Assembly (NCBI RefSeq): GCF_016808095.1
Contig: NC_068976.1
Span: 9,519,001-9,583,000, forward strand
Direction: 5' to 3'
DNA from: Vigna angularis
Taxonomy: Eukaryota; Streptophyta; Magnoliopsida; Fabales; Fabaceae
DNA length: 64,000 bases
Part shown: piece by piece, positions 10,279-23,915 of the stretch
How the letters are laid out: every line of letters starts with the position of its first letter
How positions within the stretch are numbered: position 1 is the stretch's first letter
Notes under the pieces: generated by a model
The model's input: the letters and a program-made list of their open reading frames with translations, nothing else
Databases searched by the model: none
Told to the model about the DNA's origin: nothing
Program-made: the position numbers and the translations under genes

Positions 10279-12285
10279 AGATAACAAAATAAGACTAAAA
10301 AAAATATGTTTTTCTTGTTTAAATTAATGAAATAATAAAAATAAATAAATAAATAAATTGTGTAAAAATTTAATAATGGTTAAATTAATGAATGTAACTA
10401 AAATATTCAATCACTTTATTGTATAGTTTATAAAATATAATGGTTTCTGTTACTCTATGTTATAATTTTAAAAATACAGCGAAACAAAACAAAATATAAC
10501 ATGCATTTTCTTCCTGTACACTAGAGTAAAAGAATATAAAACCTTTTTACTTATAATATCTTTTCAAAATTAGTAGAAGTTAATACTTTAATTTTATATA
10601 TCTATTTAACTTTTTTGTTATTTATAAATTCAAATGATGAACACAAATGATCAATAATGAATGAAACTAAACTCATGTTTTTAAATAAATTTTCATTAAT
10701 AAAAAAATATTAGATATTTCACATAAGAATATAAATAAATAAAATATTTTGTTTTTCATTTATACATTTATTGTGATTTTGTTAAAGTATTAGATTAATT
10801 GTAAGTTGAAAATAGGATCGGCATGTATAGTGTTCTGATAATAAATCTGGCAAGTGACATAGTTAGAATTGTAATCCAAAGTATTTTCTGTCTTAGAATG
10901 TATATTTTGTCACAGTTTTGTCCTTAAAAGTATCTCAAAAGGTTAAATAGAAAGAAGTATTTGAATTTTTTTTTGGATATCCTAAACGATATGAAACTAT
11001 TTTGTGTGGTAAGAACAAATAGAATTTAGAATTATCAAAATGAATTTTAATCAAATGATGAATGTGAAAATTCCATAAAATGAATAAGGTCAAAATAAAT
11101 AATCTAATCTAAATTATATTAGACTACTTTTTATATACCTTTTAGCTTATAGCATAAATAAACATTGAATAGGTAGTTGCATAGATTATGGGTTCATCTA
11201 TATTATAGATATTAATTATATTTAAGAAAAAAGTATTAAATATATTTTATTAAATAACATCCTTTATACATTAAATTATTTTTTAATCTTAAACAAATTA
11301 GCCTATTTAAAATATGGATTAAGTTAGACCAACACAAATTTATTTGGTGGCTTTTCTTTTCATATAGAAGTGTTAGACATGTATTTAGATTATATGCAAT
11401 TTATGGAAGAGCTAAAGAGAATAAACATCAATTAAAAAATTAATCAAACTTTGTACAAGACACAAATGAAAATGAAGTAGACTAAAATTACATGTAAAAA
11501 TCATAGGATGCTTGTAAAGGAAAAATAGTCTAAAATTCATTCAAATTAACTCATAGATATTGTAATTTTGATACAATCATAGAAGAAGACGAAGATAAAA
11601 AGGTATCCTAATCTAAGTACATTGAGTGTACTAACATGTTGTCAACAAAAAGTGAACCATGTTTTGAAAAATACTACGACAAAGATAATAAAAGCGTGCA
11701 ATAAAAAATTATAATTTTTAGGACATTCTCAAATATAAGTGAATTCGTGCAAAAACTTTTAATGATATATATGTGAACTTCGTGAAATGTTGGGTGCAAA
11801 AGAGTTCCTTAAGCTTTTAATGCTAAATTAAAAGAGATTTGCAAAGTCAAATGTTGTGTCCAAAAAGATTTCCTTAAGCTTCTAATGCTAAATTAAAAGA
11901 GAGTTGCATTTGCAAATTATTCTCTTTTATGAAGTTAATTTCTAGTGAAAGGAGTGATTGAATTACATATCCTCTTTATTGTGTACTAAAGATAGGCATA
12001 AATTGTAAGCATTAGTCGTTGAAAGACACCCTACATTGAACCTGAAACAAGAGATTTAAGTTACATATGTTTTGATGATAACTATGTGTACATAAATTTT
12101 TATGATAACAAAATCAATAATGAAACAGAGATTTAAGTTAAAATTATAATATTTTGGTGTAGCTGAATATATTCAGATAATATACTTAAACAAGATTAGA
12201 CAAAGACGGGTAGAATAGATTAAAGATTTCATTAGACTATATTATATGTTTTGTAGACTACCTATTTAACGAAATGTCTTCATTA

Positions 12286-12346
<61 letters not shown>

Positions 12347-12493
12347 TAACTAACGTGTTTTTAATGAATGATAATCAAAGTAAAGCAAAAGCACAATTAA
12401 TATAAAAAAAGTGATATATGAAGACTTAATCACATAATAAATAAAGAAATGAAGATTAGATGAGCTCAATCGTAAGTGTTCACTGAAAAAAAT
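10279..12493. other. AT-rich intergenic DNA without recognisable genes
   Basis: No ORF with a believable domain was seen. It contains a near-direct repeat of about 50 bp at 11805-11905 ('cttaagctt..taatgctaaattaaaagag' twice) and the (AT)n tract at 12289-12341. Confidence 0.5.
12289..12341. repeat. (AT)n microsatellite
   Basis: Uninterrupted alternating AT. Confidence 0.93.
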
Positions 12494-14219
12494 TCAAAGG
12501 TTGGACCATACGACTAAGACCATGAGACGACTATGGTCGCAACCGAAATCGCAACGAGACGATGAACTAAAAAAATAAAATGGAATTAAAAACAAAGGTT
12601 TTTGCAGTTTAGAGTTCACGATTTCTTTAGTTGCAGGTTCCTTGGAGTTTTTAATTTGGGAAGATAAGATACAGGTGATTCGTGGCTTGGTTGAGTTCCC
12701 TATAGGTTTTTGGAGATTTGATGGCGCGAGACTGCTGGAATTGACGTGCAAAAAAAGCTAATAAATTCATTATTTGCTCATAAGGAACTTAGCATATCTG
12801 ATTTCAGTTTTACGTTCTTAAAGCAGCCTTTTTGAATTGATATAGTTAGACTAACACTAGTAAAGTAATTGTATAATGATTGATTGAATCATTTTCACCA
12901 CATTTTTTCCACACAAAAGAAAACTCATTCACCACTTTCTCTCTTCCTTCAACCCTAACTTCATCATCTTTTCTTCTTTCACAACAATACTTTTTCTCTT
13001 TCATCCCTTCTTCACTCTTCCAGCAAATATTTCTGCCCTTACCATTCATTTTCGCCACTTTATTTTCTCAACAACGCAAACCTTTCGTTTACAGGTTGTT
13101 TGTTTTGCGATGACTGTCATGATTTGTCCATGATGGTCCATAGTGGTGCGAAGAGGGCATGATGTCGAACACTTTGTGATTCCTAAAATCGTTTGTCTCC
13201 AATCTCGAATCCTCTCCAATTTAGTTCCCAATTCCGTTTTCCCGTTATCCTCTAAATTCAATTCTCATAAACCTTTTTTTATTTATTTTTTAATTACACA
13301 TATCCCACATAACCTCCTCAATGTGCCACATCAATTAATGATTCCACATCACAATGACAACTCAGCTTCATTTTAATCTCATTAACCCAATTTAATGGGA
13401 GAGACCCAATTGCATTGATTTTGCACTTTTAGAGCCCCAATTGAGAAAAAAAAAATAAGAAAGGGACCTATTTGAGAAATATCAAAATTATTAAACCTTA
13501 AAATTTTTAAAACTTTTCAATTTGTGTTTTTTTTTCAATTTTGAACTTTTTTATATTTTAAAATTATTTGAAAAATGAATGTCACACAACACGAGCAGCT
13601 GAACAAACACCCAAAAACAAAAAAAGAAATTTGATTTTGTAAAATGTAAAAATAAGCCCAAAATCCTAAAACTCAAACATGAGTATGTGAAGAGTGAAAT
13701 GAACAAGTGCAAAAGGCAATCATGTGGGATGCAAAAAAGAAATATAGATATGGTCTAAAATTTTTAGACTCAATCCATCATGGATTAGTGAGTTAAGTGT
13801 ATTAGCTTACTAACCCATATAAAAATGAAAAATATTCTTTTTTTATTTTCAAATATTTAATTTACAAACCCAGTTAAATATTTGAAAATGAAAAAAAATT
13901 ATTTTTCTCTCCCTCTTTAGTATGTATTTCTTTAACTGTCTACTTTTTTTCACCTTTGGATACCCATGTGTATCTCCAACATTGTGTCAGTAACCATTTT
14001 GCATTATAGGATTCTCTATAGATTTTGCGTGTCACGTGGCGTGTACCAATTGAAGAGGATTTCTCAGTGAAGTGTGTGACATGTTATGACGTCCTTTAAC
14101 CTTAATTAATTTAACCATGTTTTATAAAGTCATGTCTAATTTTTTTTATAATAATCGATGTAATATGAAGGATGTAATTACACATATTTCTACAATGTTA
14201 CACCATATACCTGATAACC

Positions 14220-14225
<6 letters not shown>
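12494..14225. other. intergenic, probable decayed repeat, no supported gene
   Basis: Between about 12490 and 13480 the sequence is more complex and holds several overlapping short ORFs on both strands, none with a recognisable domain. The minus strand starting near 13480 reads like repetitive noncoding DNA of a transposon end, but no terminal repeats were found. From 13480 the DNA is AT-rich. Confidence 0.35.

Positions 14226-14305
<80 letters not shown>
14226..14305. repeat. (AT)n microsatellite
   Basis: Uninterrupted alternating AT of about 40 units. Confidence 0.94.
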
Positions 14306-14309
<4 letters not shown>

Positions 14310-14419
14310 ACTTCATGCATCTTATATTTTACATAGTTTATATTATATACTACATTTTCTACATTAGAAGAAGAAAGAGTATTATTTAATTAGAATTATT
14401 TCTTCATCTACTAAACCTT

Positions 14420-14712
14420 AGCCCTTGTCACTTGAATAAATTTGGAGGAGAGTGATTGAATAGATTTGAGAGGACTTGAAGGTAAATTTTTTGTTATTTA
14501 TTTGAGTGGATTTTGGAGGTAAGTGAGAGTGAATTTGGAAGTAAATTTTTTTAATCTGTCACATCAATCAAATTCTACATTAATTCTCACAAACTTTACT
14601 TTCAAATCTACTCTCACTTACTTCAAAAATCCACTCAAATAAATAACAAAAAATTTACCTTTAAATCCATTTAATCACTCTCCCTCAAATCCATTAAAGT
14701 GAACAACACCTA
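14420..14712. mobile_element. foldback MITE
   Basis: A left arm from about 14429 (cacttgaataaatttggagg) and a right arm ending at about 14701 (ccattaaagtg) are reverse complements over roughly 115 bp, including 'gagagtgatt', 'ggtaaattttttgttattta' and 'aagtgagagt'. A related single arm is present at about 44920-45090. Exact ends and duplication are not resolved. Confidence 0.7.
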
Positions 14713-15575
14713 TGTGACAGGAGGGAAAAGGTTATGGAGATGATTCACTTGAACTATATGGAGCATATAGAAAGTAACTCCAATTTGCCCTTCGAGGACA
14801 AAAGGTGCATTTGGAGCATACAAAAAGATGAGTAGAGTTACCCATTCTTACCGAATTGTTCACAAAGTTATAGAATGTTGTTTCCTAGAAAGATTGCTAT
14901 GATATCAGCGAGCAAGGGATCATGGGTATTGGGAGCAACCATCAATGATGATATTATAGAATGTTGTTTTTAATACACAACCATAAAATAGGCAAGTGAT
15001 ACAAATATCATAAATATAATATGAAATGAAACCCAACTTTTATATACATACATACAAACATTTTTTTTTTCTTATTATTATTTTTAATAAAGTAAATATA
15101 AATCATTCTTGTAGTGGCTTAATCGGAATAAATAAATTTCACTATGACCAATAATAATTCAAGTATATCTCATCTTGAATAAAATTTACTCATTTAAATC
15201 CTAAAAGTAGAATCTCCAACTATAAATTAATTGATAATCATTTAACTCCATTATTAACATTCTACATCTATGCAATAAAAATACGCATACTATAACTAAA
15301 TAAATTATTAAAAAGAAACATATAAAATTATATATTTTACAATAATAGATCTAGTAGAAATGCACACTTCTTTATCTTTCTCCACTTCTTTCTCTATTTT
15401 TCTCATCTCTCTATTTCTTTTCTCCTTTAGTTGTTGGAATCCTTCACTATATATATTTTTTTATCTTTATATTATCATGATAAAGAAACATTAACTCCGT
15501 CTAATATATATTTCTATAAAGCGTTACGGGTATAGTTTTTAATTTAAAATATATACATATATTTATAAGTTTTAA

Positions 15576-15611
<36 letters not shown>

Positions 15612-15980
15612 CTTTTGTGAAATAACAAAATGATTTATGTATTAATAATATAACTTTAATATATTATATATGAAAAGTATTGTTTTGTAAAACTTTAGGT
15701 GTTACTGAGAGGATTTAGGGAGCGGTGTGGAGAGAAAATGGAGGGTTGATAATATGTGAAAAATAAGATGAGGGTTTGTGAACATAAAATGTGAATTGAG
15801 TTGCTAGCCCAAGATGAGAAAAGGCGAAACATATTGGACTGGAAAAATATATCAATGTAATTGTGAAAGAAAAAAAAACAAAAAGTGGGAGATTGGAAAT
15901 GCTTAATTGAGAATCAATCAAGAGAATTTCATATTCGTAGATTGTGAAGCAAGCACTCAAGAGCTCAATATTCATAAGAT
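14713..15980. other. AT-rich intergenic DNA, no supported gene
   Basis: The 86-codon minus ORF at 15715-15975 has no recognisable motif. A short AT tract lies at about 15579-15610. Confidence 0.45.
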
Positions 15981-16910
15981 ATGATTGAATATTTACTTGA
16001 ATGTATATTTAAAGTATCAAGAATGTTTGAATATCTGATTGAAGCAAATTGTAAAAAGGAAATCCTCTTTGATTAAATATTATGAATATTTTCATATGAC
16101 TATTAACCAATCACAAGTAAGGAGAGGATTCTGTACATCAAAGATTACAAGTGAATAATCCAGAAGATTAAAGCCACAACAATATAATGAATATAATGAA
16201 GATTAAAATTCAAATTGTTGAATGGTGGAAAAGGAAAGAATTAATAATTCATGGGAAACAATACACTCTGATTGATATATCAAGAACTTTCAGACAAAGA
16301 TAAAGATATTTAAGATATGGAAAATATACTTAAATTGAATATGCATCAACAACCAAGTTGCACATGATTATAAATACAAAGACCAAGACGAAGAAGACAA
16401 GTAGAATGCGAGAGATATAGAGACATGTTGATGAAATAAAGTATGAGCATAATTGTCAAATATTTAAGAGAAATCAAAGTGAGAATAATCTAAGTATATA
16501 TAGTCATATCTGTATTTTGTAAAGTGATATTTTGTTGAGTGTTAACCATTGTAATATCATTCACATTGTGAAGTATACTCTGTGAGCTTGATTGTACTCT
16601 CTTGTGTGAAAGATTGTTATTGATTATTGAAATTGAGAGTTCTCGATCTCAAGGGAAGATTGAGAAAGATGTTTGGGGAGATTTATAGTTGTAACTTGGA
16701 AAAGGCGAAACTCGTTGTAATCTAGAGATGTTTATACACATAATCTGGATAGGATTGTACTTATTATAACCTGGAGATATTGATACTCTTGATAGTAAAG
16801 AGATTTAACTAGTGAAAATTTTGCAAGTTACTTAAGAGACTGGACATAGCCTCAATGTTTGAAGTCAACCAATATAAATCCTTATACTTTTAATTTGTTT
16901 ATACGATTAC
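15980..16910 (+). mobile_element. possible copia LTR remnant
   Basis: The 3' part (16560-16905) reads like the end of a large copia LTR of the Sirevirus/Maximus kind: 'gagagttctcgatctcaagg', then 'aagagactggacatagcc' and 'accaatataaatcc', which recall the 'ggactggacgtagc' and 'accagtataaat' blocks near those LTR ends. I recognise this from memory only. No primer site, gag or matching second LTR was seen, and both ends are undefined. Confidence 0.35.
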
Positions 16911-18875
16911 TGTACAAAATGATTTTAAAATGTCTACATGCTCTATTCATCCCGCCTCCCCCTCCCCACCCTTTCTCCCTTTTAGAGCCATCTTTGTTGG
17001 GTTATTAGGCTCCCTTCTTATGTGGAGAATATGTCCAAATAATGTGGACCATTATGTCTCACTAGGTTAAATGGAGATGAGTTAGATTAGTAGGGCACAT
17101 TACAGTCATTTGAAGAGAGACAAAAGTCAAGTGACAGAAAAAGGAAGAGATAAAGTCTTTCCCGCATAACCCTAAACTTGTACTAATGTTTTCGTCGTTG
17201 TGAAGTAATTCACCGTTGGATCGTGTTGAGTTTTCGACAGTAGGTTCCAGACATATTGTTCTTCATTCTGACCGTTGGATCGTCAATCATGGGTCTAGTT
17301 TGGGAGAAATCAGTCCAGCACCAGTAACCCTGTTTTGGAGAATTTTCATCTTCTTTGTACTCATTTGTAAGCATTTGTAATTAGTTAAATTGGCTTATTG
17401 AAAATACCATTTGGTGTTATTATTGGAGACTCTTTTGTATCCTATTATTGATCATAGTGGATTTTCTTTGATCTGGACGACTCGTGGCTTTAACCCTTGC
17501 ATTGAGGGGTTTTTCACGTTAAAAATTGTTGGTGTCTGTTTGTGCTTTGGATTCTATTTTTTGTTTTATTTGTTTGGTGCTCCTCGCATATTCTCACAAG
17601 AAGGGGGATTGAATTTCCGCTATGTTATTACTCTTTGCTAAGTTGTTATAATTTTTGGCCCTTTCCCCATCAATCTTACACCAACATAAATCACTTTGTA
17701 TACTCTGTTCTATCTTAGGAGAGATAAGAAACTAGTTAAGAGTCAATAATACTTGTAATATTTGTTTGTTAGTTGAAACATTTATAGTTGGAAAAGGAGA
17801 ACTAGGCAAAGTCTAGGTTGGGTGAACCATTATAAAGTAAAATGCTCACTATTTATTTTCGTTCATGTGTGACAAATCTTTTTTATAATGAGAGTTGTCT
17901 AATATAGAAAAGTCATATTTTACATATTCAATTTACTTTGGAAAAAGATATATTTCTTTTCTTTTTTGCAAGCTTGAGAAAGAATATATAGTTGGATAAA
18001 AGCTCATGATAAGCTTCAATAGTAGAATAAATATCAACAAAATCTAGCTCCTCTTTGGACTTGTATGATGAGAGATCAAGCCATGTGTTAACCATAACAA
18101 AGATAAAGATTAGGAAACAAGTAATTGTCATAATGTTCTCAAGTTTTCTTGGCTGAAAAGGAGAAATTTAGAGGGTTAAGAAAGTTGTTACAACATCAAT
18201 GTCATCAAACCTTCCTTGAAATCACTAGTAATGTTTATACATACTTAGTGAATGTATTCTACATCAATCTAATGATTGAAGGTGTTGTTATGAAATTAGA
18301 TATTTAGATTTCTTCAAATGTTTGAAAAGAACTGACTGGTCCAAAGTTAATCTTTATTGTAAATTTAAGAGTGAGTTTACTTTGATAACTAAAAAATAGA
18401 TTATTATAGTTTATATGTATTTTAAAATAATGAGACCGAATATTTTAATTTTAAAGTAATTTAATAATATAAATAAAATTTTTAAACTCGTCTCATTATC
18501 TAAAACAATAACCATCTCTCTATAATTCTTCCTCTGAGTTCCCTTTCCCTTTTCTTTAAGATTTCTGACTTCTCGATCATCTGTTTGACGATCAGGAAGC
18601 ATTTAGGAGATCATAATAGTGTAATCTCTATTCTCTACCGATGAGTTTGTAATCTATAGTAAGTAAATTTTGGCTCATTTTTCCTTTACTCTTAGTTGAA
18701 GATTATGTGTAGCAATCCTCTCTCGCATGTGTTATCTACCTCTCTTTCTTAGTTCCTTGTTGATCAAAGGTTCTAAGGACTCTCTTTGATCATAATTTTA
18801 TGTGCTTTAAGAGGCGGGGTTCGTACGCGAGAACAAGTATACTACTTGACTAGCTAATGTGGTTATGGTAAAGAA
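16911..18875. other. intergenic, partly LTR-like, no supported gene
   Basis: The segment at about 17160-17340 contains 'ccgttggatcgt' twice in close variants, a phrase common in plant gypsy LTRs, so part of this is probably an LTR remnant. The 76-codon ORF at 17411-17641 is not recognisable. The remainder is AT-rich. Confidence 0.35.
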
Positions 18876-18879
18876 ATCG

Positions 18880-19541
18880 AGCAAACAATGACAAATGTGC
18901 ACTGATTACACAAATCTTAATAAAGTTTGTCCCAAAGACGCATACCCGTTACCTATCATGGATGGTCTAGTCAACGGGGCCTCGAGACACAAAATCCTGA
19001 ACTTCTCGGATGCTTATTCGGGGTACAATCAAATCCCCATGTTTCAGTCGGACTAGGCCAAGCATACCTTTATAACCGAACGGTCCAATATCTACTACGA
19101 AGTTATGTCGTTCGACTTAAAAAATGTCAGAGCCACATACCAAAGGCTTATGGAAAGGGTCTTCCGCAAGCAGATCAAACGGTGCATGGAGTTGTGTGTG
19201 GACGATATGGTAGTATCCTCCAACTCCACCAAGAACCACGTTAAGGACCTAGAAGAGGTGTTTGGCCAAGTCAGGTGGTACAGCATGAGGCTCAACCCAG
19301 CCAAGTGCACGTTCGGTGTTGGAGCAGGAAAATTTTTAGGATTCATGCTAACCTCCCGGGGAATCGAGGCCAACCCAAAGAAGTATGTGGCCATCCAAGA
19401 GATGAAGAGCCTGCAAACCTTGAAGGAAGTCCAGCGTATGGTTTGACGAGTGACTTCACTCTCCCGCTTCATACCCATGTTAGCTGAACGAATCCGACCA
19501 GTATTGAAGAAGATGAAGAAGGATTCTACCGAGAAGTGAGA
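18880..19541 (+). pseudogene. Ty3/gypsy reverse transcriptase fragment
   Basis: One frame reads through most of a gypsy RT core: CTDYTNLNKVCPKDAYPLP, then FSDAYSGYNQIPM (first catalytic Asp), YYEVMSFDLKN, then CVDDMVVSS (the DD pair; the usual residue before it is Tyr), and LNPAKCTFGVGAGKFLGFML. It is broken by TAG at 19054-19056 and TGA at 19444-19446, after which the frame continues with SRFIPMLAERIRPV until 19541. No gag, protease, integrase or LTR is attached, so it is a fragment of an old element. The wording of the first block suggests the Tat/Athila side of Ty3/gypsy, but this is a weak call. Confidence 0.85.
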
Positions 19542-19764
19542 TGATTAATGTGTAACAAGTTGTACTTTGTGAACAAACTTGGGTCACAAGTCCTCATGGG
19601 TGACCATCTTAGTTCTCAACCCGCTCATCATCGTTTGTGTGTTCTTCCTAGATTCATGTTGTGTCTCTCGTTTTCTCTCTCAGTTGAAGGTGTTTTTGTT
19701 TCTCTATAAAAAAAATATTAACCTAAGCATATAACACAAATAAATTAATGATATGAGCCATGAC

Positions 19765-19960
19765 TATTGGGAATTCAAGTGTGAGTGTAAGTCCTACATT
19801 GGGTAGAAATGAGAAAGTGAAGCAACATATAAGAATTAAGACCCATTAACCATTGCCTTAAGGTTTTGGGTAGAGGTGGTGTCAATCTCTTATGTGGTTG
19901 GACTCAAGTCTTATTGGTGTTTTATATCTCCGGTGAACCTCCTCTTGTATAGACCCAACA
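19765..19960 (+). repeat. TRIM left LTR
   Basis: 196 bp, TATTGGG...CCCAACA; pairs with 20173-20369. Confidence 0.88.
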
Positions 19961-20172
19961 AGTGATGTCAGAGTTGATGGTTCGTTTAGGGACCAACTCA
20001 AATGAGTGAAATGGTCCCTGTATCGAAAATCTTCCTAGCAAAGGGTTCCAGATAGTTAAGTGTGTCCCATTATTATGATGGTGGTACGAAAAGGGGTACT
20101 CGTGATTGAGAATGCTTCCATTGGAGGAGAAGTGTACTAATGTGGAAGAGACTAACTCTTGAGGAGGAGATT

Positions 20173-20369
20173 TATTGGGCCCCAAGTGTGAGTTTAAGTC
20201 CCACATTTGGTAGAAATAAGAAAGTGAAGCACCATATAATGATTAAGACCCATTAACTTATTGCCTTAAAGTTTCTAATAGAGAGTGGTGTCAATCCCTT
20301 ATGTAGTTGGGCTCAAGTCTCATTGGTGTTGTGTCTCTTCAGTGAATCTCCTCCTCTATAGACTCAACA
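20173..20369 (+). repeat. TRIM right LTR
   Basis: 197 bp, TATTGGG...CTCAACA; pairs with 19765-19960. Confidence 0.88.
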
Positions 20370-20374
20370 ATGAC

Positions 20375-20934
20375 GAGTCAGCCCATTTTACAATCTAAAA
20401 TAAGTCGTGGGCTAGCTCGCGACCAATCTGACACACTCTGATTGTCTGACCCGTTAGACTCAACTCGTTTTGCCACCCACTTTTTGGCATTCACTTTTTT
20501 ATTTTTATTTTACATTTTAAATATTTTTTGAAATTAAAATAATTATTTTATTAATTTAACCTTTTAGGTAAATGCTTTTTTTAATTATAAAACTATTTAG
20601 AAAATAAATAAAATCTATTTAGAATAAAATTATAAACATTAGTTATATTTACAATAAAATTATAAAAAATATTTCTTATTATTATAAAATATTTTCATTA
20701 GTTAACATAATAATATTATTTATGAATTATTATTTTTATTTTTAAATTATTAGTTTATAATACGTTTGTGAATTGTTTAGTCAATTATCATTATGTTATG
20801 TTAAATGGGAACAAATGTTTTGACATATATGTAAAATCCCCAAAATATAATAAAAAAGTAAATAATTTTGTAATACATATACATATATAATTTTGTAAGT
20901 CATATACTAGTAGAGATATATTTTATACTTAATA
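20375..20934. other. hAT-like end fragment and AT-rich DNA
   Basis: At about 20440-20480 'gacccgttagactcaactcg' followed by 'ttttgccaccc' reads like one end of a plant hAT-type element (compare the 23916-24495 element). The other end was not found. The rest is AT-rich with nothing recognisable. Confidence 0.35.
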
Positions 20935-22907
20935 TGTGAGGGCCTGGGAAAATTATAAGGCCATTGGGCCTATGTGGGGCAGCCAGGCCCATCAAACAAA
21001 GGCCAACCTAACTGTAGGAAGGGCTTCTCAGAATTTTCATTTTCTCCTAAGCTCTTTTCTCTCTCTCTCTAAGACTCCTTGCCCTAACTTTCTCTGCCTT
21101 CTCTCTCTACCAAATCTTGAAATTTGACCGGTGCATTGTCATTTAGGTGGTGATTCTGCGTTCCCGGAGTCGAGAGCTTCGACTTAAACCGATCAGTTTT
21201 GCGTTCTATAGCGGGTCCTATTTGGTTCTCCGCTGTGTGGGGTCCTGTTTAAAGTATTCTAGCAAGCTGTACTACTCAACTTCCAGGTAAGGGGAGCTAG
21301 ATCCTTTTCTATGGGTTGAAATTGTATTTTGATATTTGTTGTATGAACTGGAAATTTGTGATTGTGGATGTGGTTGGGTTGAGATGATATTGAGATCGGT
21401 ATGTTGATGTATGTATTCTGTTGGAGGGATGATCAAGTGGAAGGTAAAGAAAGTATACACTGTTTTGAATAAGCTGATAGATTCTTGGGTCACTTTGAGA
21501 GGAAGTGAGGTAGTGATTTTGGGAAGTAGGAGTTTTGAGCATATTTGGGCTGTTGGGATAACTTAGGTAAGTCATTTGTGACTTGTTAGAGTCATCAAAC
21601 TGATCAAAACAAGTGTAAAATGGTTGCTGTCAACTGGTATGGGGCTGGACGACCTCTGGTTCTCGCCCGGCGCCCCCGGTGGCGCCCAGGCGCGAGAGTC
21701 TCGCAGAAAGTCGCGCCCAGCGCCACTCCTGTGGCTCCCGGGCGCGAGGTGTTCGCAGAAAGTGGCTTTGTCTTTGTTTTTGATAGTTTTTGGGGTTTCG
21801 GATGTCTGTTTTGGACGTTTCTTAAGTCGATTTGGAGGTTTTGAACCCTTCCAAAACTGTTGGTGATGGTTTCAAAGCCATTTTCTTTGTCTAAGTATGA
21901 GTTACGGGGTGTTGTGTTGTTTAGTGGTTCTCTTGGGGCTGTTATTGTCTGGTAATGTGTATTGGATCGATTAATGTTGTTTGCTTAACAGATTGTCATG
22001 TATGAGGAATGTTTGGAATGCATAAATGATATGATTTATGTGGGAAGTATGTGAATGTATGATTAATGTTGTTTACTTAACAGATTGTCATGTACATTAT
22101 GTATGAGGTATGGGTGGTTGGAAATAACATAGTTGTGAACTATAATGATGTATGTGAGTATGAATTGGACATCTCAGGGAGAGATGACTGAAAGTGATTG
22201 TGTGGGGTGTTGTTGTTGTTCTGTATAACTGTATGGAGCTTTGAACTGATATGTCTATCCCTACACTCAAAGCATTGTTCATGCTCAAATAGAGAAGAAC
22301 AGTGTAAGTGGTGAGAGTAGAGGGAGGTCCTCGTCTATAGTCTTAGAGTTTAGACATAGACAGGTTGGGGGATTTACCTTGCTAGTGTTGGGGAGGGCCA
22401 GCTGAACTATGCAAGTGCAAAGACGACCAATAGTTCGACAGTTATACAAATCTGGATGAGTCGTGTGAGTGTGTGAGTCGTGGTTTAATGGGTATGCTTT
22501 AATTTCCCTTTTATATGTAACTAAGTATGAGGACATGGATTAACTGTACTATATGTATAACATGCTTTTTATATCTAGCTCACCCTTGCTTCTGTGTTTG
22601 TGTTGCTTGGGCATGTTTCTTTGGCGATGATCATCCACTTGGATGGGAGCAGATGTTGTCAAGGAGGTTCCCTTGGAGCAGGAGTTGGAGGACGCTGATA
22701 CTGCAGTATAGTCTTTTAGGATTTCTAATTTAAGTTAGTGTTATCTTGAAATACTCTAAACTGTTTAAGTTTTAAATTTTGTCCTTTATGTGGATGACTA
22801 TAATGTCAACTACGAAACTACTATTCTACTCTTTTGACTATTCTCTTTATTTGGATGTTGACGCCTATATTATATGATTATTGTTATTATATATTTGGGA
22901 TATCACA
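20935..22907 (+). mobile_element. solo LTR of a chromovirus-type (Ty3/gypsy) retrotransposon
   Basis: A 1973-bp unit starting TGTGAGGGCC and ending GGGATATCACA, with a perfect 5-bp target-site duplication TAATA at 20930-20934 and 22908-22912. It shares the 3' block with the LTR at 7310-10043: 'tatatctagctcaccc' near 22575, 'gatgatcatccacttggatg' near 22625, then 'gagcagatgttgtc' and 'ctgcag'. It has a GC-rich block at about 21660-21745. No internal domain is present. Short ORFs at 21620-21866 lie in the GC block and lack any motif. Confidence 0.9.
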
Positions 22908-22912
22908 TAATA

Positions 22913-23915
22913 CAACATTTTTATCACACAATATAAACTATTATTGTATATTATGTATGACAATAGTAACTATTTATAGGATCATTACACATATAATTCA
23001 TAAGTTTCTTTGACATATTTTTAATATTTATTCAGAAAAATGCAAGAATGGTTAAAAAAAAAGAAATAGTCATTTTCGCTATTCTATTATAATAGGAAGA
23101 TGCCTGAAAAAAAATATGAAAGTGAAAAAAAAAAACAACAATTATGAAAAACAGCCGAAATTCTCTGATTTGGGCAGGTAAAGGATCTAAAGTTGTTTTC
23201 TTTTTTCTTTTTTCCCACTGTCATTTATTTTCTTAATGTTTACTTTGTTGTTTCTCCGTCAAAAGCTTGCATATGAGACAGTAATCATTTGACCTGAGGC
23301 ACTTGCAGCCTAAAATAAAAGAAAAAACAGAAACCCTTTAACAAAAAGAAACAGAGAAAAAAAAACAAAACTTGTTGACGACGTTCACATGCGAGAAAGT
23401 TCCACGTGGATCAATTAATAACCCTAATTTATTTTTTTCTCACATGCATTCAACTTAGTTCTACTTGAAATTCTTGACCAACAAGTTAGCCATAATTTCA
23501 AAATCGCGTTTGGTCAACTTGTGCTATTCATATGGCTCAATTGGCAATGAATTTAAATTGTCTACTAAAATTTTGGTACTATACACGTCCAATACACTTC
23601 CGACACGTCAATAATTTTCAACTAAGCTAAACGTTTTAAGTTGAAATACAGATAATTAGGTTATGTTGTCCAAATTTATTCAAATAAGATCCATAAGGGC
23701 CAATAAACAATGCTAGTTTATTTAATTATGTTTATTAATTACTATATTTATTATACACTTTATAATATATTAATTATGTTCATTAACTATTACATTTATT
23801 ATTATGTGAGATGCTTGACTAAATTAAGCGTCATAATATTTTTATAAGTGGAATCCCTATTTCGATTAGAGAAGAGGAGTATCTTTTAAGAGGATAAGTA
23901 TCCCACGCTTGTAGT
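22913..23915. other. AT-rich intergenic DNA, no supported gene
   Basis: No ORF of note and no recognisable repeat ends. Confidence 0.5.

Larger units (their letters stand above)
19765..20369 (+). mobile_element. TRIM (terminal-repeat retrotransposon in miniature)
   Basis: A complete 605-bp non-coding LTR element: left LTR 19765-19960, internal domain 19961-20172, right LTR 20173-20369. It is flanked by a perfect 5-bp target-site duplication ATGAC (19760-19764 and 20370-20374). Just inside the left LTR lies 'tgatgtcagag' (19963-19973), a degenerate tRNA-iMet primer site, and just before the right LTR a purine run 'gaggaggaga' (20161-20170). Both LTRs begin TATTGGG and end CAACA. They align along their length but differ at many sites, so the insertion is not recent. 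It has no coding capacity and would have needed proteins from another element. Confidence 0.88.
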
